A stretch of 64,000 bases of DNA from Amyelois transitella (Eukaryota; Arthropoda; Insecta; Lepidoptera; Pyralidae), in the NCBI RefSeq assembly GCF_032362555.1, contig NC_083531.1:4836001-4900000 (forward strand). Reading direction: 5' to 3'. The position numbers were made by a program, and so were the translations under genes. The notes under the pieces are model-generated. The model did no database searches. It was not told the DNA's origin and was given only the letters and a program-made list of their open reading frames with translations. Positions 19,801-32,400 of the stretch are shown piece after piece (position 1 is the first letter of the stretch; every line of letters begins with the position of its first letter).

Positions 19801-19947
19801 TTCAAAGTGACCGTATCGGTAACAGAAGGCACCCACATGTCAGAACATGCAGTCAATAAACAATTGGCTGACAAGGAACGAGTGGCGGCAGCTTTGGAGA
19901 ACAACAATCTTGTACAGATTATCAATCAATGTGTTGCTGTCAAATAG
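13885..19947 (+). CDS. galla-2: MIP18-family CIAO2B / galla-2, cytosolic Fe-S cluster assembly
   Basis: Component of the CIA targeting complex (with MMS19 and CIAO1) that delivers Fe-S clusters to cytosolic and nuclear apoproteins. Two coding exons: 13885-14161 and 19757-19947, donor ATAG|gttagt, acceptor attccag|GCTTATC, joined in phase 1; 155 aa, the family's usual length. The acidic N terminus is followed by [21 protein letters not shown] and EELHVV, then [20 protein letters not shown], with the conserved Cys used in Fe-S biogenesis, and the C-terminal [20 protein letters not shown] block. The intron of about 5.6 kb holds a SINE-C and a LINE, both in the same orientation. A polyadenylation signal aataaa is at 20072. 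Convergent with gelsolin. Confidence 0.93.
14213..14410 (+). repeat. SINE-C copy in galla-2 intron
   Basis: Head ggcctctgttgcgcagcggcagtg, B box gagttcgaatcccgg, body tagtatctcgtaacacaag. Confidence 0.75.
15236..16132 (+). CDS. LINE ORF1: coiled coil plus FP-like C-terminal domain
   Basis: 298 aa, nucleic-acid-binding partner protein of the LINE. Residues 1-60 are basic and low complexity; about 68-145 is a predicted coiled coil ([20 protein letters not shown] and [20 protein letters not shown]). The region after about 150 ([20 protein letters not shown]) and the C-terminal [14 protein letters not shown] resemble the 25K FP-type domain found in many insect LINE ORF1s. No CCHC knuckle is seen. 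Open throughout. Confidence 0.7.
   Translation: MATQRSPPPINRVQSNEPRNLALPQIGDSLSRAHSDPSLNVTQRGNNKRVRRDSNDKPIESTEDSTSLKALIAAQNTKLETIINSIKDLQGQMGVVQNSVEFMSSKYDELLGRCDVLEEERSADKAYIKQLEGRIENLDRTGKMTCIEIKNIPARNRETRSDLCDLVQSICNAICVPLNKEDIKNIYRQGTNKQIVAEFITVTKRQDILAAVKKFNRTDTDKKLNTSHISMEGPPQPIYIAELLTFKNKKLYAMARDSARMHKYKFCWIAQGSVFMRKMEGSPAIRINEESDFGLIQK
16237..18999 (+). CDS. LINE ORF2: AP endonuclease and reverse transcriptase, RT internally deleted
   Basis: The frame is open from 16237; I find no in-frame ATG before the endonuclease, so its start is unclear (reinitiation after ORF1 is possible). Endonuclease motifs: SVNIRSF, TECW, VTGDINI and [10 protein letters not shown]. In the [10 protein letters not shown] is followed directly by [12 protein letters not shown]; by comparison with the copy at 24.4-26.2 kb about 134 residues are missing, including the NYRPIS block, QYGFR block and motif A ([11 protein letters not shown]). 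Motif B ([16 protein letters not shown]) and motif C (FADDTAV) remain. The deletion keeps the frame, so an ORF persists although the catalytic first Asp is gone. Confidence 0.85.
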   Translation, partial: QWQAIDFVHTNTPTHQDTSKQNQQTTLPFFKCNAFHTHIYKIIPNINYKPTTTSVLRNFILLQTKFANPNEEIITDIDENNIIPCAEVGSPSETPSILTFNYNNQNTLSIISVNIRSFNKNWDRFLTFITDIKISIDVIVLTECWTDSGFVPDLLSNYICYYTKKSLNQNDGVVVYIKSNIPCTCSEPVVSEGSCLLLKISNDYSLICSYRSPSFKNPTKYINSIDEILKCIKSKNIIVTGDININVLPGYDNIFTNLYLEMMNSHGLLTGVYKPTRKERCIDHFMVKTNLKAQTLIYNDFTDHRPILLVLEKVDIDKNETSSYNLKLDYEKIGKTLQIYNWSPLYSNDSPNTAANILVSTLQKIINDNTTIVEIPKKVRPIKPWITIGLVKCMRKRDQLYKTYIKSQNNDSLKFEFINYRNICNKIIKNAKKTYFQALIHENKGNTKRTWKVVREICGLSKSKTTCEELLSIKTNPKDSLTEVNSYFTSIGKTLADQTLSKLGTTQDVLASKINSDCSPSKSMAFIPTEPTEVRDVIMKLKSESAPGIDKILLKRLYDAGVRGVVHDWFRDYLTGRQQCVRVKSHKSTEEYCSYGVPQGSTLGPSLFLLYIDTLCSLDIPGAELLMFADDTAVIFHDKTWAGVEALSEAGLAKITSWLENNLLTLNTGKSNYICFFKTSASCPTSDFKIKIHTFPCNRDFIKNNNFNLCNCSYLKRVPTVKYLGVVVDEKLCWAPHIAVISARARKLIYIFKRLKIAGDPKLLMTVYKALCQCILTYCITSWGGAAKTSILGVERAQRAIIKVILGLPFRYPTTSLYERAEVLSVRKLFIFTSLIRFHKQVVPKLSLANRRIQRCLVPRVETVFARRFYNYIAPKLYNKLLIIDRNITNISYNAFKKFLYNWLKNMTFDETEELFIVVI
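19585..19710 (+). mobile_element. LINE-F tail fragment before galla-2 exon 2
   Basis: Encodes [26 protein letters not shown] tail followed by atgtatgtatg; it ends about 45 bp upstream of the exon 2 acceptor. Confidence 0.65.
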
Positions 19948-20084
19948 GAACAATGACTTTTTATTTTTTAAATCATTTATTTTTCTCCGCAAAACAAGTG
20001 TCTTAATACTAAGGTACAAAGATTGTAGAAGTACTGCTAATAACTGACTAGGACATGTAAAACAAAACATAAATAAAAATAGGC

Positions 20085-20335
20085 ATACATACTAACATAT
20101 AGACACGTCTATATCGCTTGCGGGGTAGACAGAGCCGACAGTTTTGAAAAAAGTGAAATGCAATGCTCAGCTATACGGATCTATGATGGAAATGAGATTC
20201 AAATAGTGACAGGTTGCTAGCCCATCGCCTTAAAGAGGCATCCCAAGTTTATAAGCCTATCCTTTAGTCGCATTTTACGACATCCGTGGGAAAGATATGG
20301 GAGTGGTCCAATTCTCCATAAAATGCCGGGAATAA
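20085..20335 (-). repeat. SINE-A between the convergent galla-2 and gelsolin 3' ends
   Basis: Diverged copy; the two genes' polyadenylation signals (20072 plus, about 20431 minus) lie on either side. Confidence 0.7.
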
Positions 20336-20468
20336 AAAAAAACAATGTAAATATAATATTTTTTTTGTAATAAGTCATATTTTGTTCTTTAATATAATGT
20401 AAATATTAGCAAATAAATGTAAGTAGTTGTTTATTTATTATTGTTTTATTGATTGTTATAATACTAGT

Positions 20469-23400
20469 CTAAGAATTGGCCGACTTCGCGTCATCCTTCA
20501 AATCGTCGTATGATGTTTGGTTCTGAAAAAGAAAAAAAAAAATTTATTTTCAACTCTGACATTTAAAAAACAATCGGCCGAATACTGAAACGTTACTCAA
20601 ATCTTATACTCAGTTGAAGGGCTCTTAAATTTAAGCATATCTCAGATTAAAGTAGTATACTCAAAGGCTACTCAAATGATTTCAAGGCATACTCAGCTAA
20701 GCAGCTATCAAATAATTTAAATCATGGTAACATTCACGATGTCTCGTTCTAAGCAACATTTTTGAATGAAGAATATTTACAATGCTACTTAAATGAGTTA
20801 AAACAATTAAAGTTTTATTCGGTACACAAATAAAATAAAATTTCGGTTCGGTTTAAAATCATTATTACTAAATGTTCTGGTATTATTATAAAAATTATCA
20901 CGAAAGTAAACGTAAACAATTACGACCAAATTGTCGTAGAATGAAACGTTCTAGCCTAATGACATGATACCTGACACTTGAGTGAGCGCGGTATTATTTT
21001 CGAAAAGTTTTTATTATTTACTCTTTACTTATATTATGGAAGAAAAAAGGAAACTAGTAAAAAAGTGAGTATAAACAATAAAATATATACTGTAAACAAA
21101 CTGCCGTTTCGTTCAATTACAAATAAGATCATTGGATGTTTAACTTTATTGTATGTTTTTAGATACCAGAATATCATTGAAAATAAGGAAACGAATGCCA
21201 GCATGATTTTAAAGAAGCGTGAAGCTTGGGATTCTGTTTGCCAGCAGTACAATGCTGTTGCTGCAAGCGGCTTCAGAAGTTGGCAACAACTCCTCTCGTT
21301 ATGAGAACCTCAAACAGAGGTCTAAAAAGAATATTGCCAAAGTGAATGTAATGTCTCCAATAATGAATAATAAGTGAATGTAATGTGATGTAAGAGGTAG
21401 AAAATTATACTATTTAATAAAGGTTTTATAAAAAAACACCATGTTTAATTAGAAAAATATGTATTGATTAATGTTGTCCTTACAAGAAAATTTTGATTGC
21501 CACTTGGCCCTATAGGTTGCGCTATAAGCTCATCTTCAATATTTGGTAATATAGGTTCTTCTGTCTCTTTGGAAACACGGAACCGGGCACGAAACTCCAC
21601 ATCATCGTATTTTTCAAATGCATTTAGCTTTTCTACATTTCGGCGACTCACTGTAGGTCTTTCATGATCAGAAAGAGACGATAGCGATGATGAAGACATT
21701 TTATAATGTTTAAGTTTCAATTTACAAATAAAAGCACAGATTTAGGAGACCTTTCGACCACTCTCAGACCTAAGAGACGCTCAAATTAGGAATGTGAAAA
21801 AAAAATCGATTATGGAAAAAATCGATTAAAAATCGATTTTTTTTAAAGTAAAAATCGATTTTTGTATGTGATTTTTTTAAAATTAATAATCGATTAAAAT
21901 CGATTTTTATAATCATACAATAAATGCACTCCGACATTACGTTTTTGTCTTCTGGCTTGGAGCCCGGAACGCGAACTGCCAAAGAATACTATCATAGCTC
22001 CATAATATTACATTAACGCCATCTGTACATTCTTTCTATGCTCTTAAAACAGTTTAGATGATTAATTTAATCAAACATTCTCTAGATGGAATTAGTCGAT
22101 GAACAGTATTTTACCGACATTCGGTTGATATTTTATTCATTATTCGTTGCTGAAACTTAATTTTTCAAACTTGATTGTTAAAAACTTTAATTTGTGTTGA
22201 TTATATAAGAACTTACTGTTTCTGTTATTTATTTTTAATGAATAAATCTATTGATATAATGTAAATGGCGTTTATTTTGACATAAATTGAAAAATTAGGA
22301 AAAAATCTATAAATATAATAAAATCGATTATTTTCTTAAGAAAAATCGATTTTTTGTTAATCGATTTTTCATACTTAAAAAATAAATCGATTATATAAAA
22401 ATCGATTTTTTATCAGCAATGTCACATCCCTAGCTCAAATCAATTTGACAGTTCGTTTGACAGTTAACTACCCTTGAGTAGCGTTTCAGTATACCAATTT
22501 TACACTGAGTGGCGTTTGATCGCAACTTAATTATGGGGTCATTTAAATTTAACACATGCTTATAATTTACGTTTGAGAATACGAATTTTGTGTTTAAGAG
22601 CTACTCAAACATTTAAGTAGCCGTTAAATATTTGAGTAACGTTTCAGTATTCGGGCGAATATTTGAGGCAAGAGTAGCTCATACCTACTTCTTCAAAAAG
22701 GTGCTACGGTACCTAACCTACTTTTATCAATTTTTAGAGATTTTTTTTACATTCTCCATTATTTCTTCGCTCCTAATATTTGCAGCGTGATGATATATAG
22801 CCTATAGCCTTCCTTAATAAATGGCCTATTCAACACAAAAATAATTTTTAGAGATAAGCGCGTTCAAACAAACAAACTCTTCAGCTTTATAATGACGGCC
22901 TCTGTGGCTCAGCGGTAGTACGCTTGTCTGTGACACCGGAGGTCCCGGGTTCGAATCCCGATCACGGCATGATGAGAAAAGAACTTTTTCTGATTGTCCT
23001 GGGTCTTGGATGTTTATCTATATAAGTATTTATTATAAAATATAGTATCGTTGAGTTAGTATCTCGTAACACAAGTTTCGAACTTACTTCGAGGCTAACT
23101 CAATCAGTGTAATTTGTCCCATATATATTTATTTATTATTTATTTATTTATTATAATATTATTAGTATATTAGTATCAGTATAGATAGTTCCTGAGATTA
23201 GCATCTTCAAACAAACAAGCTCTTCAGTTTTATAATATTAGTTTAGATGTATTTTAGAAAATAACTATATAAATTCACTTACACTCCACATGTCAGGATC
23301 CCAGTCCGGGAACAGCTTCCTGAACACGGCCGGTTCGTTACCCTGCTTCACGGAGATTACAACCGCTGAGTCCACAGTGCGGTCCAGCCCGTCATCATCT

Positions 23401-26400
23401 ATGTACTCCTGGTGAACAAAAAAGATATGCATATTCATCACTTACAAGAAGAACTTCAAATATTTACATTATTATTAAGTATTTTTTTTGTAGATTCTTT
23501 TATGAGAATAAATTTCTTCTTTAACCGTAAAAAAGATATGCATATATATATACATATGGTCACGTCTATATCCCTTCTGGGCTAGACAGAGCAAACAGTC
23601 ATGAAAAGACAGAATGGCCACGTTCAGCTATTTGGCTTAATGATAGAATTGAGATTCAAATAGTGATAGGTTGCTAGGCTATCGCCTAAAAAAGAATCAC
23701 AAGTTTGTAAGCCTATCCCTTAGTCGCCTTTTACGACATCCATGTGAAAGAGATGGGGTGGTCCTGTTCTTTAATTGTATTGGTGCCGAAAACCACACGG
23801 CAAAAAGATATGTATTTCAATAATTAACGGCCTCTGTGGCGCAGCGGTAGTGCGCTTGTCTGTTACAGCGGAGGTTCCGGGTTTGAATCCCAGGAGCATG
23901 ACGAGAAATGAACTGTTTCTAATTGGCCTGGGCCTTGGATGTTTATCTATATAAGTATTTATCATAAGATATAGTATCGTTGAGTTTGCCCCATTAGAAA
24001 AAATCTAACGGACGACGGAAATGCAACTTAAAAGAAATGCAATCAAAATAATGTACCTTACAATTTAAATTTATTGCATTTTTAATAAAATACTTACTAC
24101 TTGACATTGTTATATTGAGCATATCAATAGGCTATTTGACAAAGTTCTAAAAACTATCTTAGGGTATTTATTTGTTTATAAGGAGCCCTAAAACTATACT
24201 TTTCTGTATTTATATTATAGCTATATATATTAGCTATTATATTAAAAAATCGAAAAAGAAAATGCAATATTCAAATATGCCGCCAAAACGCGACTTTTAG
24301 CAATATGGCGGCCATGGCATGAAGTGACGTAGATCTCGCATAAATATTATATAGAGCTTGTTGTGTTTGACTTTGACATAACTTCCCAATGTTGCCAACC
24401 TCAAATTGGAGTAAAAAACTGTCTTACACCCACAGTCTTTGTTTTTATCTGCTTTTAGACTTGCTGTCACTATTTATGTGGCCTTTCTTGATTGCAAACC
24501 CACTTTTGAAACTTCTCTAAATTATGTAAATTCTTACTTTGTCAATGTCGGTAAAACTCTTGCAGAAAACATAAGAAGTCAGATTAACTCTACTGCTACT
24601 TCCTCAACATCTCCCTACTGTAAAACTAATTCATCCCTGAATTCTTTTGTTCTTCTTGACACATCAGCTGAAGAGGTAGAAAATATCATAGATTCTTTAA
24701 GAGACGACTGCGCTGTTGGCTGGGATAATGTTTCTACATCATTTATAAAACGCAACAAAAAATTGTTAACTCCCCTTATTACCCACATCTGCAACATCTC
24801 CCTATCCTCCGGTATTTTTCCCTCAGCCTTCAAGAAAGCTGTAATCCACCCCATATATAAAAGTGGTGCAAAAGATCTTCCTAGCAACTACCGGCCTATA
24901 TCTATTCTTCCGGCTCTTTCTAAAATTTTAGAGCGCCTCATTAATATCCGGCTCAAATCTTACCTTGAAGCGCATTCCGTTCTCTCCCCTAACCAATATG
25001 GCTTTCGCACAGGAAGATCTACTAATGACGCTGTTAATGAGTTGACTGACACTATAGTTAGAAATCTTGACAAGGGGAACAAGTGCGCGGGGCTGTTCTT
25101 GGACTTTTCTAAGGCTTTCGATACCGTTTCGATCTCTAATCTCCTGAAAAAGCTAGATTCTATCGGTGTAAGAGGTACACAACTGAAACTCTTCGAAAGC
25201 TACTTGACGGATCGATCTCAATGTGTGTCTATAAACCACAAAGTAAGCTCTGACCTGCCTATTCAGTATGGAGTTCCTCAGGGAAGTATCCTGGGCCCCA
25301 CTATTTTTAGTCTATATTAACGATCTGTTTACACTAAATATTCCTCACTGTAAAGTCATATCTTACGCAGATGACACTGCTCTATTATTTTTTGCAAAAT
25401 CTTGGGAAGACACATACCGTCACGCTCAGATTGGCTTAGACTCTGTTTCAAGTTGGCTACTACACAATCTTTTAACACTTAACGTCCAAAAAACCCAACT
25501 TATAAATTTCTCCATTTATAACTTAGTCTCCCATCGTAATGCTATTGCGAAACTGTCAATAACTGCTCACTCACATTTTATCCATAACAACACTTGTTTT
25601 TGTACTCCCCTAACTCCTTCTGCATCTGTAAAATACCTAGGTATTGTTTTAGACCAAAATTTGAACTTTAGATTACATATTAATGCTATGGCCGGCAGAA
25701 TTCGCAAATTAATATATATATTTAAAAGATTAAGACATGTGGCACACCCAAAAATCGTGAAAATGGCTTATATTACCTTAGGACAGTCGTTACTAACATA
25801 TTGTATAAGCTCCTGGGGAGGAGCGTGCAAGTCCATATTAATTAAACTTGAAAGAGCTCAACGAGCTCTTCTCAAGGTCTGTACCTCCAAACCATTTTCA
25901 TATCCTACATTCCAACTATACCAATATTGTGAAGTATTAACTGTCCGACAGCTATACATCTTGCGGGTTATTACTCAACAGCACGGCAATACTCGTCATA
26001 ACCCGAACCGACTCAACCGTCTTGTAGCTACCTCTTCTCTCTTCTTTACGAAATTTGCACATAGATTTACTTGTTTTACCGGACCCTTTTTATACAACAA
26101 GGCTCACTCAAAATTGGCTTTGGTAACACTTTCTACGTTCTCTTGTAAAAAATCTATCCTCAACTATTTGTTTTCCCTTAATTACGACGAAACTGAAAAT
26201 CTCCTACATCCTCTTATCTGATTCGTTATTTATTTTTCTTGGTACGTATCTTATATTCACATGACTTATTTGATATTAAATATTATTGTAGATCTATGCA
26301 ATTTATACTAACTTTTATCCCTCACTCCAAATTACATGTTACACGTCACTATATAGTTTAGCTCGTAAGTTCGTACTAACCACCCTTTAAAATGGTAAAC

Positions 26401-29400
26401 CTTCTGAAAAATTGTTCTACTTATGAATTGTATGTACTTCTTCTTCAACCGCTGTGAGAGCATGGCGTACTGTTACACAGGCTTGAGTCTTTAACAGACG
26501 CCAGTCTCCACCAATATTTTGTACATTTTTTGTAATTTTTCTGTGCCTACGGAGACGAAATAAATACTTTTTTACTTTTTTTTTACTTTACTTTTTTTAC
26601 TTTCAGTCTTTTTAAGGCTGTTGGCCTTTTTCACACTAAAAAAGATAAAGGCGTAAAGTTTCTTACCTTAATTATGTTACTCCTGACTGCTTTGACCCTC
26701 TCCGGTATGTTGGCGCCTTGCCAAAGGTACAATTCCTCTCCCGTGTCCAGGACGTAGACTCCATCGTCTGATAGATCCTGTAAACAATATTCATTAATAT
26801 AATCATGTCTATATCCCTTGCGGGGAAGATAGAGCCAGCAGTTGTGAAAGACTGACAGGCTGTTAGGCTTAACGATAGAATTGAGATTCAAATGGTAATC
26901 CCAAGTTTATATAAGCTCATCCCTTAGTCGCCTTTATGACATCCATGGGAAAGAGATACAGTTATCCTGTTCTTTTTTATATTGGTACTGGGAACCACAC
27001 GACACCAGAAAGAACAAAAAGATCTCATATTATTAACAAAAAAAAAGGTTTTAACTACCTTTTGATTCATTCGGAGTCGGACATTCATGAAAATAGTGAC
27101 GTTATTGTATGTTAAACGTAGCAATATATTTAGACTCCGGAAGGAACACGTAAGGCTGTAAGAGTATCAGGGCACGGCCTGGATGTGAAAGTTTACCTCT
27201 TGTTTGAACTCGAGCGGCAACTCCTCAAACTTGACCTTGCCGGTGACAGTGACAGTGACAGCTGTCAGGTTGCGGGGCGCGGTCACCCGCCGGTTGTAGT
27301 TCAGCTTCCATCCTGACGCGTCTTCTTTCTCATCCGGAGCTCCTCCTGGAATGAAACTTCTTAGTTGATTCTGTTTTTGAGAATATTATGGACCATTAAC
27401 TTTTATCCAACTTTCCTATAGATGTCGTAAAAGGCGACTATGGCTTATAAAATTGGGATTAACATCGTAGGCGATGGGCTAGCAACCTGTCACTATTGAA
27501 ATCCTTAATCCAACTTCTTTCCGTCTTTTCAAGACTATTGGCTATTTCTACCCCGTAAGAGATGTAAACGTGATTATATGTAGGTATGTATGAGACTCCA
27601 TCGACTCTTTTTTGGTAATTATAGTCTCGACTTCGTTTGTGATGTTTCGCTTTTTGCCAAATGTCAGTTTTTTCTGTTCCTATTATCCTTGTAGGTATAC
27701 AAGGGCCGAATTGCCGTTTTCGCATCGCATGTCATAAAAAATCAATTAGAAGTTTTTTATTTTCGGAGTGGGTAACACTACAAACCTAGAGCATCCCAGA
27801 ACTCGTCAGGCTCGCTCCCTTGCTCGACTTGTTCGACCTCCTTTTCATCCCCTACCACCTTCAGAACGAACTTCTGAGCAGCCTCGGCTTCGGAAGGTAT
27901 TGACTCCTGGAAATTTTAATAGATTAAAACCTAACCTACCTAGTTTTATCGAATTTTATATGTACGTCTACATAGCTACTTTTTCCACATTAAGAAAAAA
28001 TATATATGAACAGATAATGAGGTTTATTTAATTTAAAAATATTAATTTGTTCTTTTAGGCTCAGGTATTGTTGTTTTTTTTTAATTAATTCTTTAATTTT
28101 TTTTTAATATTTGTAAGTGTGCCTCCTAAACAATTATTTTTCCTTTACAAAATATAGATTTGGCGACATCACTTAAATCACACACCAACTGTCAATCACG
28201 GCGAAGAATGTGACGTGCTCAGCCAATAGCAACGAAGAGTCTAAATCGCGATTACAAAGATTTCACGGATTGGAGCATAAATACTATCTCCGACTCAACA
28301 TTGTCTGTCGCGCGGTTCCCCAGGCATTACACTAGCCTACAGGAAGATATTCTATAGCTTATAGAACATCTTCCTATATAATTATATATTTCCTGTATAT
28401 ATAATTTATCATTTTAAGTTATGTGACGTCAATAAGTGATACCTTGTATCCAATTTTGAAAATTAATCTATTCTATTTTAATCTACTTAAATTTTTCATT
28501 GCATCGGATAAGACAAGTAGCAGATGTTGTCTAGTTAAGCCAAGAGACGTGATAATAATGCGACGTATTAAGATAATGCCGAAATACGTAAAATGACGAG
28601 ATGTCAACTAAACAATTTTTCTAGCTACAAACAAATTTACCTTCCCAGACCAAACGTAGACTTTGTCGGCAGTCTCCAACACAAAGACATCGTCATCCTC
28701 CAGCACTGAACCTGATTCCTCAACTTGGCACGCGCGCATGTCAACACCTAACTCGGTACCTTCCACCTGCACAGATATTACAGTTGTGTTAACATTATAA
28801 AAAAAAAAAAAATATTTGTCGTGCCGTGCCGTGCCGTGTGGTTCCCGGCACCATTACAAAAAAGACAAAGACCACTCCATCTCTTTCCTATGGATGTCGT
28901 AAAAGGCGACTAAGGGATAGGCTTGCAAACTTGGGATTCTTGTTTTTTAGGCGATGGGCTAGCAACCTGTCTCTTTTGAATCTCAATTCTATCATTAAGT
29001 CAAATAGCTGAGCGTGGCCTATCAGTCTTTTCAACACTGTTGGTTGTGTCTTCCCCACTAGGGACATAGACGTGACGATATGTATGTATGTATTTTTATT
29101 TGTAGGCAACACAGTTTTTGATTTTGACGTTATGTGTGAGTAAGCCGCGTTTTGTTTTGGGTTATTGAATTGAAAAATTCAAGTTTTGTGATCGATTCTT
29201 AAATGAAACAGCGATAGTCCCTGGCTACGAGGGCTGGTCTAGTTGTGATGGAAAACGAACCAAGAAACCGAAGGTCGAGCCAGAACTATCGTTCCAGTTT
29301 CATGTCCACCACTTACCCTAAATAGGCGTATTTTGTCGTCATCATATGATTTTTTGGAGTTTGTAGCTTTGTAATCTTCGTCTTTGCCGCCAAAGACAAT

Positions 29401-32400
29401 GGCGAGATCGCCTGAAAAAAAAAATTGAAATTAAAACGACTACATCAGTTAATTGAGACTTATAATGCGTCGTGTAGATGATCCACTATATTGATTCTTT
29501 TCAGAGAAATATATGTCATTCTAGAGGACATATGTAAGACAAGCTGTGCCCGCGACTTCGTCCGCGTGGAATTGTTATTTTAGACATCATTGAAGCCCTC
29601 ATGGATGAATAAAATTTGCCCCGTTTTTTTTCACATTTTCCATTATTTCTTTGCTCCTTATAGTTGCAGCGTGATGTTATATAGCCTAAAGGCTTCCTCA
29701 ATAAATGGTCTATTCAACAACACAAAAATATTTTTTTAATTCGAACCAGTAATTAGCGCGTTCAAACAAACAAACAAACTCTTCAGCTTTATAATATTAG
29801 TATAGATATACATATATGTATTTCTATTTTTGTAAAGAAAATAAATGAGGTGTTTATTGTTATTTATATTACATACATACTTACATACATAAAATCACGC
29901 CTTTTTCCCGTAGGGGTAGGCAGAGACTACATCTTTCCAGTTACCACGATCGCTGCATATTTCCTTCGCCTATTCCTTATATTAGTTACATGTACTAAAA
30001 GCGCTTTAAATATGGAAGTGAAAGGTTCAAGAAATAGGAGAAGACCGAAAAAGAGATGGATGGACGCCGTAAAGGATAGTATGAGGAGAAAGGGAGTGAC
30101 CGGTGAGATGGTAATAGACAGAAGTAATTGGAAACAATTAACATACTGTGCCGACCCCGCGCAGAAAGTGCGAAAATGTAACGACGAAGAAGAAGTACTT
30201 ATTCCTTATCCACACTAATAATAAAGAGGAAAGATTTGTATTTTTGTATGTTTGTGTGGAATTAACTCATGTGTCATATTAGTGTCAATGTCATTGTCAA
30301 GAGAGTTTGTAACGGCCATACAAGACAATAAATCAGTTGGGCATTGCGTCATCATGCAAGCGAAGCTCGAATGTGTTTTATTTATAAATATCCTAAACAA
30401 TCATAAATTCCTATATGAAACAACTCAAAAACTACTGGTCCGATTTTGATAAAATTTGGCACAAATATAGAATAGACCTTCAAAAGTGACATAGGCATAA
30501 ATTTGTTTTTACTCTTTGTTTATTTAAAAAAAAACACAAAGATATGTCCACCCGTGCGAAGCCGGGGCGGGCCGCTAGTCTTTTATATAATAGAAACTTG
30601 CCTTTGAAAATGCTCAAAAAGTGCTTGGGCTCTTTACCCTGAGGCACTTTGACCACGGTCACGTTGTCCAACTCCTGCTCAAGGTCAGAAGTCAGCTCGT
30701 AAGCTGAAGTCTTGTCTTGCGATGAAGCGTCGGCACCCTTAAAAGATATACATACATACATACATACACATGGTCACGTTTATATCCCTTGCGGGGTAGA
30801 CAGAGCCAACAGTCTTGGAAAGACTAGATATATATACATACATATGGTCACGTCTATATCCCTTGCGGGGTAGACAGAGCCAACAGTCTTGGAAAGACTG
30901 AATATGGCCACGTTCAGCTGTTTGGCTTAATGATAGAATTGAGATTCAAATAGTGACATGTTGCTAGCCCATCGCCTAAAAAAGAATCCCAAGATTGTAA
31001 GCCTATCACTTAGTCGCCTTTTACGACATCCATGGGAAAGAGATGGAGTGGTCCTATCCTTTTTGTATTGGTGCCGGGAACCACACGGCACCATACATAC
31101 ATACATAAAATCACGCCTTTTTCCCGGAGTTGTAGGCAGAGATTACATCCTTCCACTTGCCACGATCTCTGCACACTTCCTTCGCTTCATCCACATTCAT
31201 AACTCTCTTCATGCAAGCTCGGCGGTTTCGGGTACTCTTGCACTGACCCTTTGCGAAGACGTCCTTAACTTGATCAAGATACGTTCGTCTAGGCCTTCCC
31301 ACTTCGACCTTTCTCTCCACAAGTATTCAAATACACACAGAAATACACATACATACATATGATCACGTCTATATCCCTTGTATATATATAATCAGGATCT
31401 CGGAAACGGCTCCAACGATTTTCATGAAAGTTACAGATTAGGGGCTTTTCGGCTCAAGGAATCGATTTATCAAGGTCCTAGGTTCGAGAAAAGCTCGGTT
31501 CCCAAGATATATAAACATTTCAAAAACCGCGTTTTAAGAAACTATATCAGCGCCATCTCTGGTGGTCAGGTACCAACCAGGTACTGTTATTTTTATGTGC
31601 AATAAAGTGTTTACAAACAAACAAACAAGAAAGATATAGTCAGAACTCTGCCCTGGTATAACTAAAATGCCGTTATCTGCCAAATCCTTGTTTTAAGTAA
31701 AACGTCAAAATAGCGGTAAAAATTTAAACTGATGCCATTCATCAATGAGAACGCCTATTTATGACTTAAAGGTAGTACCTAAAAGTCGTATATACCTACA
31801 GATCAAAAGAGATTTTTTTTCTTATTCTACTGGTAAAAAAGGTGAAAATCCTGAAGTCAGATCACGGCGTTTTAGTTTTACCACGGCAGAACTTACAATC
31901 CACAAGTACAAGACGTAAGCGTCTTCACCACTGTCATTGGTGTATTGGTATTTGACCACGTAGACCTCGCTCTGGTACAGCAAAGACAGACCTGACTCGA
32001 ACCTCTCCGTTACGTCTTCCTGGTCACCAGCGAACCTGGTAATGGAAAGAGAAGACATACATACATATAATCACGTCTATATCCCTTGCGGGGTAGACAG
32101 AGCTAACAGTCTTGTAGACTGATAGGCCACGTTCAGCTATTATACAAAAAAAGAATAGGACCACTCCATCACTCTCCCATGGATGTCGTAAAAAGCGAGG
32201 GATAGGCTTATAAACTTGAAATTCTTCTTTTAGGCGATGGGCTAGCAACCTGTCACTATTTGAATCTCAATTCTATCATTAAGCCGAATAGCTGTAAGCT
32301 GAAGAGTTTGTTTGTTTGTTTGAACGCGCTAATCTCAGGAACTAATGGTTCGAATTGAAAAATTATATTTGTGTTGAATAGACCATTTATCGAGGAAGGC

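Larger units (their letters stand above)
20575..22657. mobile_element. PIF/Harbinger-type transposon relic, interrupted by a hAT MITE
   Basis: Inverted ends cggccgaatactgaaacg (left) and its near-complement cgtttcagtattcgggcg (right), with 3-bp flanks aat on both sides. About 1.44 kb without the nested MITE (21787-22432). It carries a Myb/SANT-like gene on the plus strand and a Harbinger transposase N terminus on the minus strand, the two-gene convergent layout of this superfamily. Confidence 0.8.

Noticed and set aside
22891..22965. tRNA gene call on the tRNA-like heads (also 14213, 23827, 39300-39371, 41153, 63625)
   Set aside because: A and B boxes are present, but each head continues into a shared SINE body and the anticodon stem does not pair well; these are SINEs, not tRNA genes.
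29850..30218. 122-aa plus-strand ORF as a host gene
   Set aside because: Only its C-terminal half is meaningful, and that is an RTE-like LINE tail fused to antisense LINE-F sequence.
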